64,000 nt of DNA. Origin: Vandiemenella viatica. Its lineage: Eukaryota > Arthropoda > Insecta > Orthoptera > Morabidae. Both the position numbers and the translations under genes were made by a program. Shown in pieces: positions 22,506 to 33,154 of this stretch. Location of the stretch: NCBI GenBank assembly GCA_031002005.1, contig JARYHS010008074.1, forward strand, positions 14,454,924-14,518,923, in the 5' to 3' direction. The notes beneath the pieces were generated by a model. The model was not told the origin of the DNA and ran no database searches. It saw nothing but the letters and a program-made list of their open reading frames with translations. Position 1 is the stretch's first letter. Each line of letters begins with the position of its first letter.

Positions 22506-24374
22506 AAGACAGCCGCGGAAGTCTTAAGAATCATACGAGCATACAGTTTTGTTGCACAAACAACTGGACACTATCTTAATATCAACTGTATTTTTGCGGG
22601 AATACCGCGTTATTTGACATTCTAAGCTTTCCGTAATGGACAGGACCCATTCCTTTAAATAACACCTGACTTACAAAAACTGCAACGAAACGCCATTCTC
22701 GCTGTAATATCATCCAGAAACTATGTGGTTCCACATAAGTGTCATCAGAAAGATGTTTTGCCATTGGACTAATGTACTCCGCTGCAGAATGCTGATCTTC
22801 AACAAGCATGTTAGTAAGAAAGACGCAATCAAGCCCCTAATAACCAGTACCATCCAGCAACTTCCTGCGCGCAGCCAAATAGCTCCGCTACGACTACGGA
22901 GGAAAAATTACTTTAAGGGAGCACAGGAAAATAACAAACGACGTTCAACTCGTAACCCATTTGAGCTTCAATGATCTCAAAAGCGAAAAGATTAGCTCCA
23001 GACACACTTCGTTACTAACTGCGCAATAGCTGTTTTGAGAGGATTTTTATCTATACGAAATAAGAAAGAAAGACTGGATTCAGAAATCACCTATTAACAA
23101 CCATGGTCTGCCTTGTATCGAGAACTGCTAGGGTTCGAGTTTTTGCGCCAAATTTGGACTTGCATAAATTGAATACGCACTAAACATGTTAAATGTATGG
23201 AATCGATTTTCAAATGGGAAGAGTCCCCGCCCTCAGAACGTGCAGGGAACGAACACATCGTCCAGTCGAGTCCCGTCACATCATACGCAGGAGAAATGAC
23301 AGACTTCCCGAATGCACATGAGAGCGTCATTAGTTAAGCCTGATTTACATGTTTTGTTGTAGATATTGAGTTAAATATGAAGAAGTAATCGAACTAGAGA
23401 AATGAGAAAATTGGTGTAATTAAGGAAAGAAGTTACTAGATTTTTTAAAAATAAGACAGCCTCGGTAATTCTGAATTTTTGCGATACGAAAAAAGAAGAC
23501 CACAAAATAGTGAAGAAAATGATCATCTCAAGGTTCAGACACAGGTAGTGACCACCCAGAAAAAGAAGAAAGATGGGAACACTACAAGTAAGCTTGAAAT
23601 GAAGCTGGAAGAGAAAGATCCAGGACGGAATACAAGAAGCTGAAAGAAGATGGTTGTGACGTAATTGGCCAAATCAATGTGCATGGATGATTTAGAAATA
23701 CGAACTCGTTGCCATCTAACTATGGCATGAATGTACACCGTGGTGACGTAGTGACACATGTCACCCCATTCTCTGACCGTTGGGGTGCGCCCGAAGTCGT
23801 GACGAAGAGGCACCACCCGCGCCATCTGTGAAGGGTTGAATGAGTGTGGGGACGCTGCAGCAACGGTACTTAAATGTAGCGCTTGTCCTTTCCTTCCATG
23901 GACGTCTGGTGATTGGCTGGCAGATTTTGTCACCAACGGATGCTGGGAGTGGGTGTCTGGAGGCAGCTGCTCGACCAGGAAGGAAGGGAGGCCATCTCTC
24001 GTGACCGGCAGGTTGAAGAGAGTGGAGGAGTGAAGGACACTCCGCCACGGAGAGAGATGTGTTAGTTGGATCGCGTACTGCAATATTTTCATATACTAGG
24101 AAGTCATCTGAAGCATGCTGGTGAACACATTGGACATATGGTAACCTGTTACGATTCAACATGGTGCTATTGTTTCTGGGGTTACATTGAAAAAAAAAAA
24201 CGTTCAAGATCCTTGACAAGGAAGCTTGTCAGATAAGAAGCTCTCATGTCTCTAGAAAAATGCTTTCATCTCTAAATTAGTGGCCGGAAAAAAGAAGAAA
24301 ATATAATATGGTTTTATTTGATTTCAATTTCTTGTATTTAAAAATGTTTGTTTATTGATTAAAAATGTTTTATG
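22506..24374. other. Intronic DNA, no gene; possible PLE end remnant
   Basis: A short stretch at about 22590-22650 reads on the minus strand like a PLE 3' terminus (GGAAAGCTTAGAATG then AAATAACGCGGTATTCCCG). The rest, including a 185-codon minus frame at 23535-24092, shows no domain, no splice context and no repeat I can name. G+C is higher around 23,750-24,060. Confidence 0.5.
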
Positions 24375-24494
24375 AAAACTTCTCGGGTTTCAAGGCGCGT
24401 CAGAATTGAGCCGTCTGGCGACGTTTCGGAAGCTTGCACTGCTTCCATTGTCAAGCCCCCGCTTAACATTACTGAAGTCTGCCGCACGGTAGTC

Positions 24495-24504
24495 TATTAT
24501 ATAG
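24495..24504 (-). promoter_or_regulatory. TATA box in a PLE terminal repeat
   Basis: CTATATAATA on the minus strand, about 50 bp upstream of the stem-loop GGAAGC ... GCTTCC (24428-24446), which is followed by CGAAACGTCGC. PLE terminal repeats are known to carry internal promoters; the placement fits a core promoter for a following copy. No transcript evidence. Confidence 0.5.
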
Positions 24505-25016
24505 CGCCAGCAGCCGGGAACGGAGGGGAAAGCGCGTGGAGGGGTGATCTAGTTAGGCCCTGCTCGCTTGGTGACGTCACGATCGGGTCACTCGTATGCC
24601 CTAATATGGCTCGATTCCGTCTCGTTTGTAATACTCCAAATGCTGGCTTCCAAGCTTGGCTTAAATTGAGGCCTTGATCACGATTAATAACATTGTTGCT
24701 AAGCCTAATCTCAATAGCCTCCTTCACAACACTGTCCCAAAAGTTATTTGCGTAACAAAGGCGTGTCGTTTTGTCGAAGCACGGCTCGTGTCCGTTGTCA
24801 GTGGCGTGTTCGGCTAAGACAGATTTTTCTTTTTGTCCAAGTTTAAAATGTTTTGATGTGTTCTTTTCGTCTTTCATTAATTGTCCTTAAGGTTTGCCTT
24901 ATATAAGAAGTGCCGCATTCACATGGGATTTTGTACACTCCAGGAGCCCGAAGATTGAGACTATCCTTCGAAGTTCGCAACGGCTGTCCAATTTTTGGTG
25001 GAGGTCGAAAAATCGA

Positions 25017-25062
25017 TGTTGTTGTTGCTTTCGGGCGTGTCGACAGCGGGGTCATTAGCGCC
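25017..25062 (-). mobile_element. 46-bp retro-insertion with 12-bp target duplication
   Basis: Only 46 bp lie between perfect 12-bp direct repeats TCGAAAAATCGA at 25005-25016 and 25063-25074. On the minus strand the insert is GGCGCTAATGACCCCG, then GTCGACACGCCCG and a (CAA)n-like tail: the same terminal stem-loop module as 8369-8426. It interrupts the PLE, so it is younger than that element. Confidence 0.88.
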
Positions 25063-25303
25063 TCGAAAAATCGAACGGATGCCCTATTTATTGATTAACC
25101 TTGCTATTTTTTGATGTTACTGCTCCACAGAAAGGTAGAAAGGCACCCGAGAAGTTTTTATAAAGCATTGCCGCCGCGAAAACGTACATAGTTATCTAAA
25201 AATGTTTTGTTTGGAAAAGGAGTAAATAAATGTTAAAGTATCAACTAATTCGCTTTGTTGAGTGGAAAACAGATCCCGTAGCAGTAGCCTGGACTGTACT
25301 CAC

Positions 25304-25475
25304 TTGCTGAGGTCTGCCCGGTAGCGCCTCCTGGAGGTGGCCACTGGAGCCATGCGCTCCAGCTCCGCCCTCACATTCCAGCAGCAGCGAGCGGTGAGGG
25401 CGAACAGCACCACGTTCACCATCAGCTGCGCGCCCACGGGCGTCGAGAACACCTGCAGGTAGTCCGGAGAGCCGG
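25304..25475 (-). CDS. Methuselah-like GPCR, TM5 exon
   Basis: A 172-bp internal exon. A TTGCAG acceptor at 25476-25481 and a GTGAGT donor at 25298-25303 bound it. It begins in phase 1 and encodes GSPDYLQVFSTPVGAQLM, then TM5 (about VNVVLFALTARCCW) and an intracellular stretch NVRAELERMAP...RRRYRADLS, leaving AA for the next exon. Joined to the upstream exon it gives NCFIK-x-GSPDYLQVF, and to the downstream exon LSK-LLMNAKLF. The Gly-x-x-LMVNVVLF pattern fits TM5 of Mth receptors. Intact. Confidence 0.85.
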
Positions 25476-25784
25476 CTGCAACACCAACCACAATCCAATC
25501 AAACACTATCACACATTCGTAACCATCAGCAGAATCGTGTTTTATTTGTATCTAGTTGTTCAAGCAGACACTGAATCAGAATGATGCAACGAGAAACTGT
25601 GATTCTGTGTGTTGGCTTTCTGTTCCTCATTTTTTCTTACACTTGTGGTTCGTACACGATATTAATAGCCTTTTCTGCAGAACTGAAGATGGAATTCCAG
25701 ACTAATAGAAGTTGAGTAATTTTTCTTGTGTTTGTTATCGGGCTATTAAGATAATCTCCTACTACTGAAGGAACACTATAGTAA

Positions 25785-26100
25785 GGGGGCATCCATAAGT
25801 TACGTGAGGTATTTTTCCGGATTCTCGGACCCCCCCTTTCTGGTGAGATCTGGTTGGTGAGAGCTGGTTCCCGTGAGACTCCCCCTGCCCCTACAGATCC
25901 CTCTCTCCCAAAGCCGGTTACACCCACACTTTTCGACAAAATACCCCCTAAAATAGACTTTCGTGTCATTTTTAGACCTTTTTTTTAGCTCTAACTTTCC
26001 AAAACCTCACGTGAGATTTCCATTGACCCCCCCCCTCCCCCTGGTGAGATTTCGCTGGACCCTCCCCCTCTGTCACCTCACGTAATTTATGGACGCCCCC
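25785..26100. mobile_element. MITE with GGGGGC(A/G)TCCATAA ends
   Basis: The left end GGGGGCATCCATAAGTTACG and right end CGTAATTTATGGACGCCCCC form a terminal inverted repeat of about 25 bp with few mismatches. The interior is C-rich with repeated GGTGAGAT-like blocks. Related copies are at 42892-43122 and 43582-43735. No coding capacity; no clear target duplication found, so the superfamily is open. Confidence 0.8.
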
Positions 26101-28324
26101 TATTTGTCACAAAAATAAGTTGAATAATTATTTTTTCCGCCGACGCAAAATGCCTGGAGTGCGGCAATTTTTGGCTGAATGGTGGTAGGGGTTTTTGGGA
26201 TCCGCGTCATTACTCTGCATGGTCGTTGCAGTGTGCCGATAACTGTTAGACTGAAACCCTATTTGAGGGCCGCGTCGCGAAATCGCAGTACCACTTACCA
26301 CGCAGAAACGATTGTGTCCAGCTCATAGAATCGGGTTTGGAGACCATTACTATGATTAAGGATGCTTAAGAAGATGAAGCTAGCTGTGTTTTCTGCTGAC
26401 AGAAGATGTTTCAGGAGATGACTAGCGACCAGAAACGCTCTGGATGTTCATCAACCATACGGTGGAACAAAAATGTATAAAAATTGAGATGCATGCTCAA
26501 TTCCGTCACGTCTAAAAGTCAGAATGTCAGCGAAAGAGTGAAATGTTTCGAAAAATACAGTGCATCACATTCTTACAGAACATTTAGCTATGAGTAAAGT
26601 GTGTACAATCTCGAGTGTTTTCTTCGACTGCTGTGAAAGTGATCTGAATTTTTCATATAACGTGGTTATTTGTAGCGAGGCATGATCTTCGAACTCGACC
26701 CCGAGTCGAAAAAAACAAAATGCAGAGTAGCACACGAAGACTTCCGCGGGCGCGAAAAAAGCAGGGATGGGCAAGTCTTTGGTGAAGGCGATTGACATTT
26801 TTTAAATATTTCTTTTACTCAAAATGTGTTATCAACAAACAGTTTTTGACTCAAAGACGGGCGGTGAACAGTAAATTTGAAAGGTAAAGAGGCCGTGACT
26901 AGGTACCTGAACTTGGTTCCAGTCGTCGCGTTCCAGGAAGCGTGCCGCCACTGGCTCGATGGATGAAAGTGGTATTTAGAAGAATTTCAGTAATTTGTAC
27001 TTTAATCTACAAAAGTATTTTTATCCCTAATTTATTCTAATTATGTTTGGGACAGACTCTGTATGTTGAAGTACCATATTGTCATTACAAAGGAACAATT
27101 TGCTTTTCACTGGTAAACATTCATCTGGGAAATTTTTCATTGTTCAGATTTTAACTCATGAGCGAATAAAGAAGCAGATTTAAGTGCATTTTAACGATAG
27201 GACTTATGTTCTATCTTTTTCAATTAGTTTTTTTATTCATTCTTGTCTTTTCTTCGCTGTCTGTGTGATAAAGTGTTCAGAGTTTCTGGAGGTTTATGGC
27301 ATTCTCTATAACAGCACTTTTGGCATAAAAGTAATACCTTCTTCTTTATTTGATTAGGAAACACCAGATTTATTTTTGGTTAACATTAAAAAGGAGGCAG
27401 GAATAATTTATACAGGGAATTTCATGGTAACTTGTGAGGTACACAACCTCACATTTGTGAGATTTTAAATGAATTAAGCTATTTTTTATTTAATAAATTG
27501 TAATGGTGTGTATTAACTCGAAATTTTTAAGTTCGTAGGTCAAAGAATAACAAGATGAATAATGAGATCTCTGAAAAATAAAAGAAGAGTCAAGAAGAGT
27601 GAGTTGTTGAAGAGAAGATTTGAATGGAGAGGACGAGTTTTGGTTTTTTGGAATGAATAAGTTTGAAAGAAGAGATGAAACAGTTTGGCTCACTGGAGAA
27701 GCAACAAAAATCCTGGCGGGATTATTAATAGTAAAATATTAGCCTGAGGGCAGAAGGTTTAGGGTTATGGATAAAGATAATGTTATATGACTTGAGAAAA
27801 GAGAATTGTTTGTTAAATAAAAAATATACAAGTGATGAGATAAGTGAATTGGTGAGATGCAGAAGGGAAACATTCCATGTAACCTAGTTTTTCAGGAAAC
27901 GAAAAAAACGTTATAAAATGGAAACGGTAAGTGGGAGAGAAAAAGTTACTATTGGTGGTTTGTAGCACTAATTGAGGTTAATATTTTCCACTTGTTCAGT
28001 ATTATGTAATGTTGTCCATGACATTGTAATTTACGTCCAAAGAGCATGGAATACTTTCCTTTTGCATCTCACTGACTGCTGAATGAAGTATTTTTCAAAT
28101 ATTTTTGTTAGTTAGAAGTTTATTCCAAGGTGAAATTGAAAAAAAATTATAGCAGAATTACATTCAGAAATACTTATGCATATAAAGGTAGACAAGAGCA
28201 AAAATCACCATATACCTGTAAATAATAAACAAGAAAAGAGAATGATTAAGTTTGAATAATGTCTCCCTCGTAGACTGTCCTCATACATTTAGTCAATATC
28301 CTCTGTGTCATTTTCTGCTGACCA
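26101..28324. other. Intronic DNA, no gene seen
   Basis: AT-rich intron sequence of the GPCR gene. Small frames (26565-26798, 27490-27693) lack domains and splice context. Confidence 0.6.
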
Positions 28325-28973
28325 TTACAATATTGTGTTGTAGAATTCTTTATGTTCATGTGGAACATACTGCATTATCTTTGCCACATCCATTACCTTC
28401 TTCTGGTCGATGGGAACTTTATAATCGTAGGCACGGTCTACTGGTAGCATCAGGTCACCACAATGTTTGTATAGTTGAAAAATATCACTATTCAATCCAT
28501 TTATGAATTTGAATGCTTCAACAAACCCTTTCTGATCTCTCCTGTATATGAGATGTCTGTATTGACTGATCTGGAAATCAGCTCGATGATGGAGACTCTT
28601 TGTATACTTCTTGAATATTAAGGGCCGCCATTCCTTGTAGCTGACTATCTGCTCAGTTTTGACAGATCTCACTTCAAATGGTGATTTTTTCTTTGAATTT
28701 TGAATGAGGGTATCATACTGTAAAGGTGTGTATATTCGATCTATGTCCACGTATTGGGAAGTACTGATGAATTTTTTCAAACCGGCCAATCATGGTGAGA
28801 CTCAATAGAATTCTGACCAGAGTATGGTTTCGATTTTGCCCGCCACAGGCATCACTGAACACATGTAGAGTTTTCACCTCAGGCGGTACACAGGTGTTTA
28901 CATAATCACACAGAAAGCTGCAAACTTCATCAGGTCCCTTTTTACAAGTCCCCTCGTGGTAAGTATAAAACAC
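28325..28973 (-). pseudogene. DUF7869-like transposon-associated gene, broken
   Basis: Minus-strand translation gives VFYTYHEGTCKKGPDEVCSF, LHVFSDACGGQNRNHTLVR, and IHQYFPIRGH, resembling the D-x-CxGQN and FPxRGH signatures of the insect DUF7869 family often found beside transposons. After RGH the frame changes and part of the usual following region is missing. The second frame continues DRIYTPLQYDTLIQN ... EAFKFINGLNSDIFQLYKH to YVPHEHKEFYNTIL. The start is unclear, with stops just upstream of 28973. It lies within the GPCR intron on the same strand. Function of the family is unknown; the family match is from memory. Confidence 0.55.
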
Positions 28974-29292
28974 AGATGATTAACAGTGAAGAACAATGTG
29001 CATTGGTCACAACGATCTCTTTCTCTGATGCCGGACCATACGTCTCAGAGAAACGCGCATTGTCTTAAATAAGCATTTTTCTACACGTCTGTCTACATGG
29101 TCTGCACATTACCGGCGGGATGAATAAGTAATTAGCTTGTATCTATGATTGTTGGAGACTAAACTAAAAGACACTCTCACGTTAAAAGTAATTGTGGTTC
29201 TACATTGTGCACTGGCTTTGAAAGGGTAAAAATTGTTCAAGGATATTATAATATTCGTTTATTAAAGAAACGTGAAACATGACATTTTCTGA

Positions 29293-29408
29293 TTAGCAGA
29301 TTTTCGGGGTATGCCGTGTTGTTTATTTAATAGTCTAAGCTTTCGGATACCATTCTGCAGCTTTCACCAGACGAACAACGCAGCTTACCCCGAAAAACTA
29401 GTAATCAT
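29293..29408 (-). mobile_element. PLE-like terminus within a short inverted repeat
   Basis: On the minus strand, CCGAAAGCTTAGACTATT then AAATAAACAACACGGCATA resembles the PLE end at 22440-22490 (CCGAAAGCTAAGG ... AAATAAACGACGCGGCATA). The block is also bounded by imperfect inverted repeats of ~33 bp: 29293-29325 against 29376-29408. It may be a solo terminal fragment or a small fold-back element. Confidence 0.5.
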
Positions 29409-29743
29409 TAACTGAAGCTGGCTTCGCGCCATCCGGACATTTGCGGGCCTGGCCGATCCAGCTACCAAGGAGCGGACCATGGGACCGGTCCCGCTTGAAG
29501 AGTGCTTCTGTCTGTCACACCGTCGGTAAGGATCAAAGGCCCGGGTAGCTGAAACGACAATAGGCAAGGTGGTGGGGAGGCGGATCGTACACTTCGGCTA
29601 ACGTGTCTGAGCGACAGCTGGGGTCGTCTTGGTATTCCAGGAGCTCAACTCTTGATGGCCTGGGCGGCTGACTGTGCTGCCGGTTCGAGGGGACTCATCA
29701 CCAAGAAAAATGAACATTAGTGGACCGAAGTGTGGCTGTGACA
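29409..29743. other. G+C-rich stretch of unknown nature
   Basis: Higher G+C than its surroundings and no domain-bearing frame in any of the six. No splice sites frame an obvious exon. It could be the body of an unrecognised repeat. Confidence 0.4.
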
Positions 29744-29852
29744 ATTGGTGGTGGTAATAGTAGTATTAGTAGTAGTAGTAATGGCATTAGTAGTAGTAGT
29801 AGTAATGCTAGTAGTAATATTAGGGACAATAGCAGAAGTAGTAGATGTAGTA
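29744..29852. repeat. Imperfect (AGT)n trinucleotide tract
   Basis: Runs of GTAGTAGTAGT interrupted by AATGGC, AATGCT and ATTAG units over about 110 bp. The Ser- and Thr-rich frames translated from it on both strands are artefacts of the repeat. Confidence 0.85.
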
Positions 29853-30342
29853 GTGGTGTGGTACCCATTCTGTTCAATAACAGTGGATGTAATAGATATT
29901 GGAAATTGAATCAAAATTTTCTTGCATACATTGTTTATAATACGTTATATATATATATAAGATACAAATATATGTAAATGTAAAATAATGGAAATAAGGG
30001 CCCAGATTAGATAATAGGTGCTGGGCTATGTTGTATATGGGAAAATAAATAAATAACGTGGCACGGCCTCCAAAACCACGCGCCTTAAGGCGGACGCGGA
30101 AGCATGAAAAATCACGTGACAGTTTCTATCTGTCAGGAGTATCACAAGTCATTATTACTCTAAATTATGCACGATTCCACACTTTGTAACACAAAATCGA
30201 TAATGTTATGTCAGTTGTGTATTGAGTGAGGTGTTTCATTTGAGGAGATGTGGGGATGTTGGAAAGTGACATTTTCGTTCAATGTGAAAGTGTGCCAGGA
30301 TGTTAAAAAGTAAGGAGCTGAGGTGGGTGGGTTGTTACTGAC

Positions 30343-30512
30343 TCTTGATGAAGCAGTTCTCGTCGCTGAAGCCCCTGATGCGGCCGGAGTGTCGCAGGTA
30401 CCCCGTGATGGCCGTGATGAGAGTGGGCAGGCCCCACGCGTACAGCGAGTACAGCGCGAACACGCGCCGACTGCGCCGCTTCCTGGAGCCCTCGTGCGAG
30501 CTGCGCACCGCC
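30343..30512 (-). CDS. Methuselah-like GPCR, TM4 exon
   Basis: A 170-bp internal exon with a TTGCAG acceptor at 30513-30518. It encodes AVRSSHEGSRKRRSRR, then TM4 VFALYSLYAWGLPTLITAI, and an extracellular stretch ending RGFSDENCFIK. The YSLYAWG(L/V)P motif is a hallmark of TM4 in Mth receptors, and the following Cys fits the conserved loop cysteine. I chose donor GTCAGT at 30342-30337 because it leaves phase 1, which opens the TM5 exon in frame. The better-looking GTAACA four bases on would put TM5 out of frame. Upstream exons (ectodomain, TM1-3) were not found in the window and should lie beyond its right end or be unrecognised. Confidence 0.82.
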
Positions 30513-30639
30513 CTGCAACATCAATCACACCGTGGCAGCTCCGTGTTCTACGATGTGCACAGTCCTTTTACTATATAGTGATATTTTTTCTATCGTTGTC
30601 CTGCGATTTGGTGTTGACTAATTCACGACAATTCCGCCA

Positions 30640-30945
30640 CTTGATGAAAATATTTGGCAGAGAAAAGTGGCACGGTGTGCGACGAGGGTGGCATACAGAT
30701 GAAGATCACTGCTTGACGCGTCGGAGCGTACCGCCCCCACCACCGCTATCGGAGCGCCGCGGCGGGTGTGGAGGGGATGGGTTGAAGGGTATAAATACCG
30801 CCCCAACAGGTCCGGCCCGGCAGTCGCGTCCTGGACTGCGCTCCTCACGCCGGTCGGTAGACCTGAAGATGATGGAGCGTTACGCCGTCGAAAATTCGTT
30901 GAACTACGATCAATTGATCCGGGCGCATACCAGAGAGATCTTCAA
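30640..30945 (+). mobile_element. PLE-like terminal fragment with TATA box
   Basis: The G+C-rich block ends with CTGAAGATGATGG ... GTCGAAA (30862-30891), which resembles the GAAGAxGG ... CCGAAA terminal motif of the other PLE copies here. A TATA box lies ~70 bp before it. No GIY-YIG coding remains. Open frames across it (30323-31030) are not genes. Confidence 0.5.
30790..30797 (+). promoter_or_regulatory. TATA box in PLE-like fragment
   Basis: TATAAATA set in a G+C-rich block and placed ahead of the terminal motif much as in the PLE at 24495-24504. Confidence 0.45.
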
Positions 30946-31492
30946 CATCAGATTCACCGGGGGAGCCTTCGATTGCAAAAGTAGAGAAGTTACAAAGCTC
31001 CTTTATTTGTTTCAGAAGCTGCTAACATAAAGATCTGGTATCTCTGACTTGTGTTACCTGAGTCTAGGTAGCAAATTGTATCTAAATTTAAAGAGAGAAT
31101 TGCCAAAGAATCCTTTACACCAAATTTAACATCTTCTGTGTGCGTTCCTATACCTAATGGCACGAGGGGGAATGAATTCATATAGGCGTCAGTATGCCAC
31201 CTTATTTCACTTAGTTTATCTACCCTGTCATTGAGACAAGTTTTTCACTTCATATGTATGTGACACAAATTTTTCACTTGTTGCTCCGGAAATCTATGTA
31301 GAAACTGCGTCGTGGATCTACAAGAGATTCCCAGCCTAATTTCCGTATCAGTTATGTGACACTTCTGACGCAAAACGGTCAATAACCGCCGGCTCTTCTC
31401 TGCACATTGTCGATACTATTAATCAACCCTTTGAAACGTAGATCCCACACAACACAACGATTCTCGATATGTGGTTTTCTTGCCTTTTTATT

Positions 31493-31600
31493 TTAGGTTT
31501 TATGCCTCGTCGAGGTCGAGGTCATTAGAGGCGGTACAGGGTTGCACACGAGGAATGGAAAGGGTTTAGGTGGTGACTTTTGCCGCTCAACTACTGAACC
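31493..31600 (-). mobile_element. SINE-A fragment
   Basis: The plus strand reads TGCCTCGTCGAGGTCGAGG then TCATTAGAGGCGGTAC, the reverse complement of the family's 3' stem-loop (GCCTC ... GAGGC, perfect pairing, about 31503-31532). The tRNA-like head is missing. Inserted in the old LINE. Confidence 0.75.
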
Positions 31601-31708
31601 AGGATGTTACACGTTATTTCCTTTGCAAATACGTTACAGTTCTTAAAAATTCGACATGTGATCGTAGTTTAGAATTAGCGGTTACAACGACTGATGTCAT
31701 GTGCTGAT

Positions 31709-32026
31709 CATGGGCGTAGCTTCTATAGGGGTAGACGGTGCAGTGTACCGGGGCTCCTACGCTCAGGGGGCCCAAAGCGTACCTCAGGGGGCCCCCAAGC
31801 GTAGTTCAGAGAGCCCACGGGCCTTCACGGTAAACTGTCGATATTTTTAGCTCTACCTTCGTTTAAGGGGGCTCCTGAGACACAGGGAGCCTCTCACTAA
31901 GGGCCCAGCCTCAGCTCAGGGGGCCTCTACCACCAACACAAAACAAAAAAAGGCCGCCCATCTGGCCTGAGGGCCCAAAATATTTTTTTTTGCACCGGGG
32001 CCCTTGTTGACTTAGCTACGCCACTG
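31709..32026. mobile_element. hAT-type MITE
   Basis: A 318-bp element with ends CATGGGCGTAGCTT and (reverse complement) CAGTGGCGTAGCTA, 11-12 of 14 matching. The flanking octamers GTGCTGAT (31701-31708) and GTGCAGAC (32027-32034) match at 6 of 8 positions, consistent with an aged 8-bp target duplication. The interior is rich in GGGGGCCC blocks. It splits the old LINE between its palm and thumb parts. Confidence 0.75.
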
Positions 32027-33154
32027 GTGCAGACGCCATTCGATGTTGCTTTGTACTCTTACACCTAAGTACTTAAAGGATTATTTATGGGAAATTGATC
32101 TCTTCTTATTCACTATGTAGTTTATCTCGCAGTTATCGCAGTTTAATTTAAGCTGTCGTTTATCACACTATATTAAAATGACGTCGAAATCACGCTAAAT
32201 CTCTAAACAATAAGCCGAACACTTAACGTCTCTACAGAGAGCGTACCATCAATAAACAACAGTTAGCAGGATCGTTTACAAATGTCTGGAGATAGAACTG
32301 GTCGTATTACGCTCTCCTACGCGACGCCCGATTCAACTTCTAGATAAACAAACACTTCTCCTCCTACGACATATTTTCCTACGGTGAAATCATATGTACA
32401 TTTACAAATCTTTTGCAATATTGAATACACTCGAATTTCCATTACGAAACCTTCTGAAAATCGGAGAAATAAAATTATCAAACTGTGATCCAACATGAAT
32501 AATTTTCATTAACATGAATTTGATATGATATGCTCCGGAAGCCTACTGCAGATAGATGTCAGAAAGATCAGTTGGTTGTTGACCCGATATCCTTTCTTGG
32601 AAATAAAAGCAATCTGCTTGATCTTCCAGTCATAAAGTATCATTTTTCTCGTTTAACGATGGCAATCATTTGACTAGAGTCACGTACTCTGAAAACACTC
32701 TCACTGGCATTTTACGAGGCCCGATGCTTTCACCAATTTCAGAATGTTTAACTGCTTTATGACACCTGCAGAGATTACTATAACGAACCAAAGACAATTC
32801 TCCACTACGCGACGTGGAAAAAGCGGTAAGGCATCTGTATTTTCTTTAGTAAATGAATTTTTAAGTTCAGTATTAAGAATGTTGGGCTTGTCATATCTTT
32901 CACTTATTCCCAACTGATTTGCACTTTGCATTAATGATGTCATACTGTTGGATATATAAGTAACCTTTCACTTTTTTGTATGAACAAAGTTTCTTTGTGT
33001 TTTCTATGCTTCTTTTAGAGAACGAATTTCGGCTGAAATTGCATGTGTTACTTTTTGTCGTAGCTCAGTTTAAATTTCCCTGATCCATACTGTTTCCTGT
33101 TCTACTCTTTGCTTTTCGCGTGTACTGAATTTAATTCTTGCCTTGTATCATTTA

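Larger units (their letters stand above)
24375..25085 (-). pseudogene. Penelope-like element 3' part with GIY-YIG domain
   Basis: A second PLE family, unlike the 21.3-22.5 kb pair. The minus strand encodes PPPKIGQPLRTSKDSLN, then GVYKIPCECGTSYIRQTLRTINERRKEH (25055-24843), a one-base frame break, then KLGQKEKSVLAEHATDNGH and KEAIEIRLSNNVINRDQGLNL (to 24497). GVYKIPCECG...YI is the GIY-YIG core. Downstream on the minus strand come a TATA box and a stem-loop followed by CGAAACGTCG, typical of PLE termini, ending near 24375. A 46-bp retro-insertion sits at 25017-25062. Confidence 0.85.

Noticed and set aside
23535..24219. Overlapping minus frames of 185 and 152 codons
   Set aside because: No recognisable domain, no splice context, and a plus-strand frame is open over part of the same DNA; probably chance in a G+C-rich patch.
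29717..29977. Ser-rich and Thr-rich frames on both strands
   Set aside because: Direct translation of the (AGT)n tract.
30323..31030. Plus-strand 235-codon frame
   Set aside because: Antisense to the TM4 exon and then runs into a PLE-like end; composition is Arg/Pro-rich without a domain.
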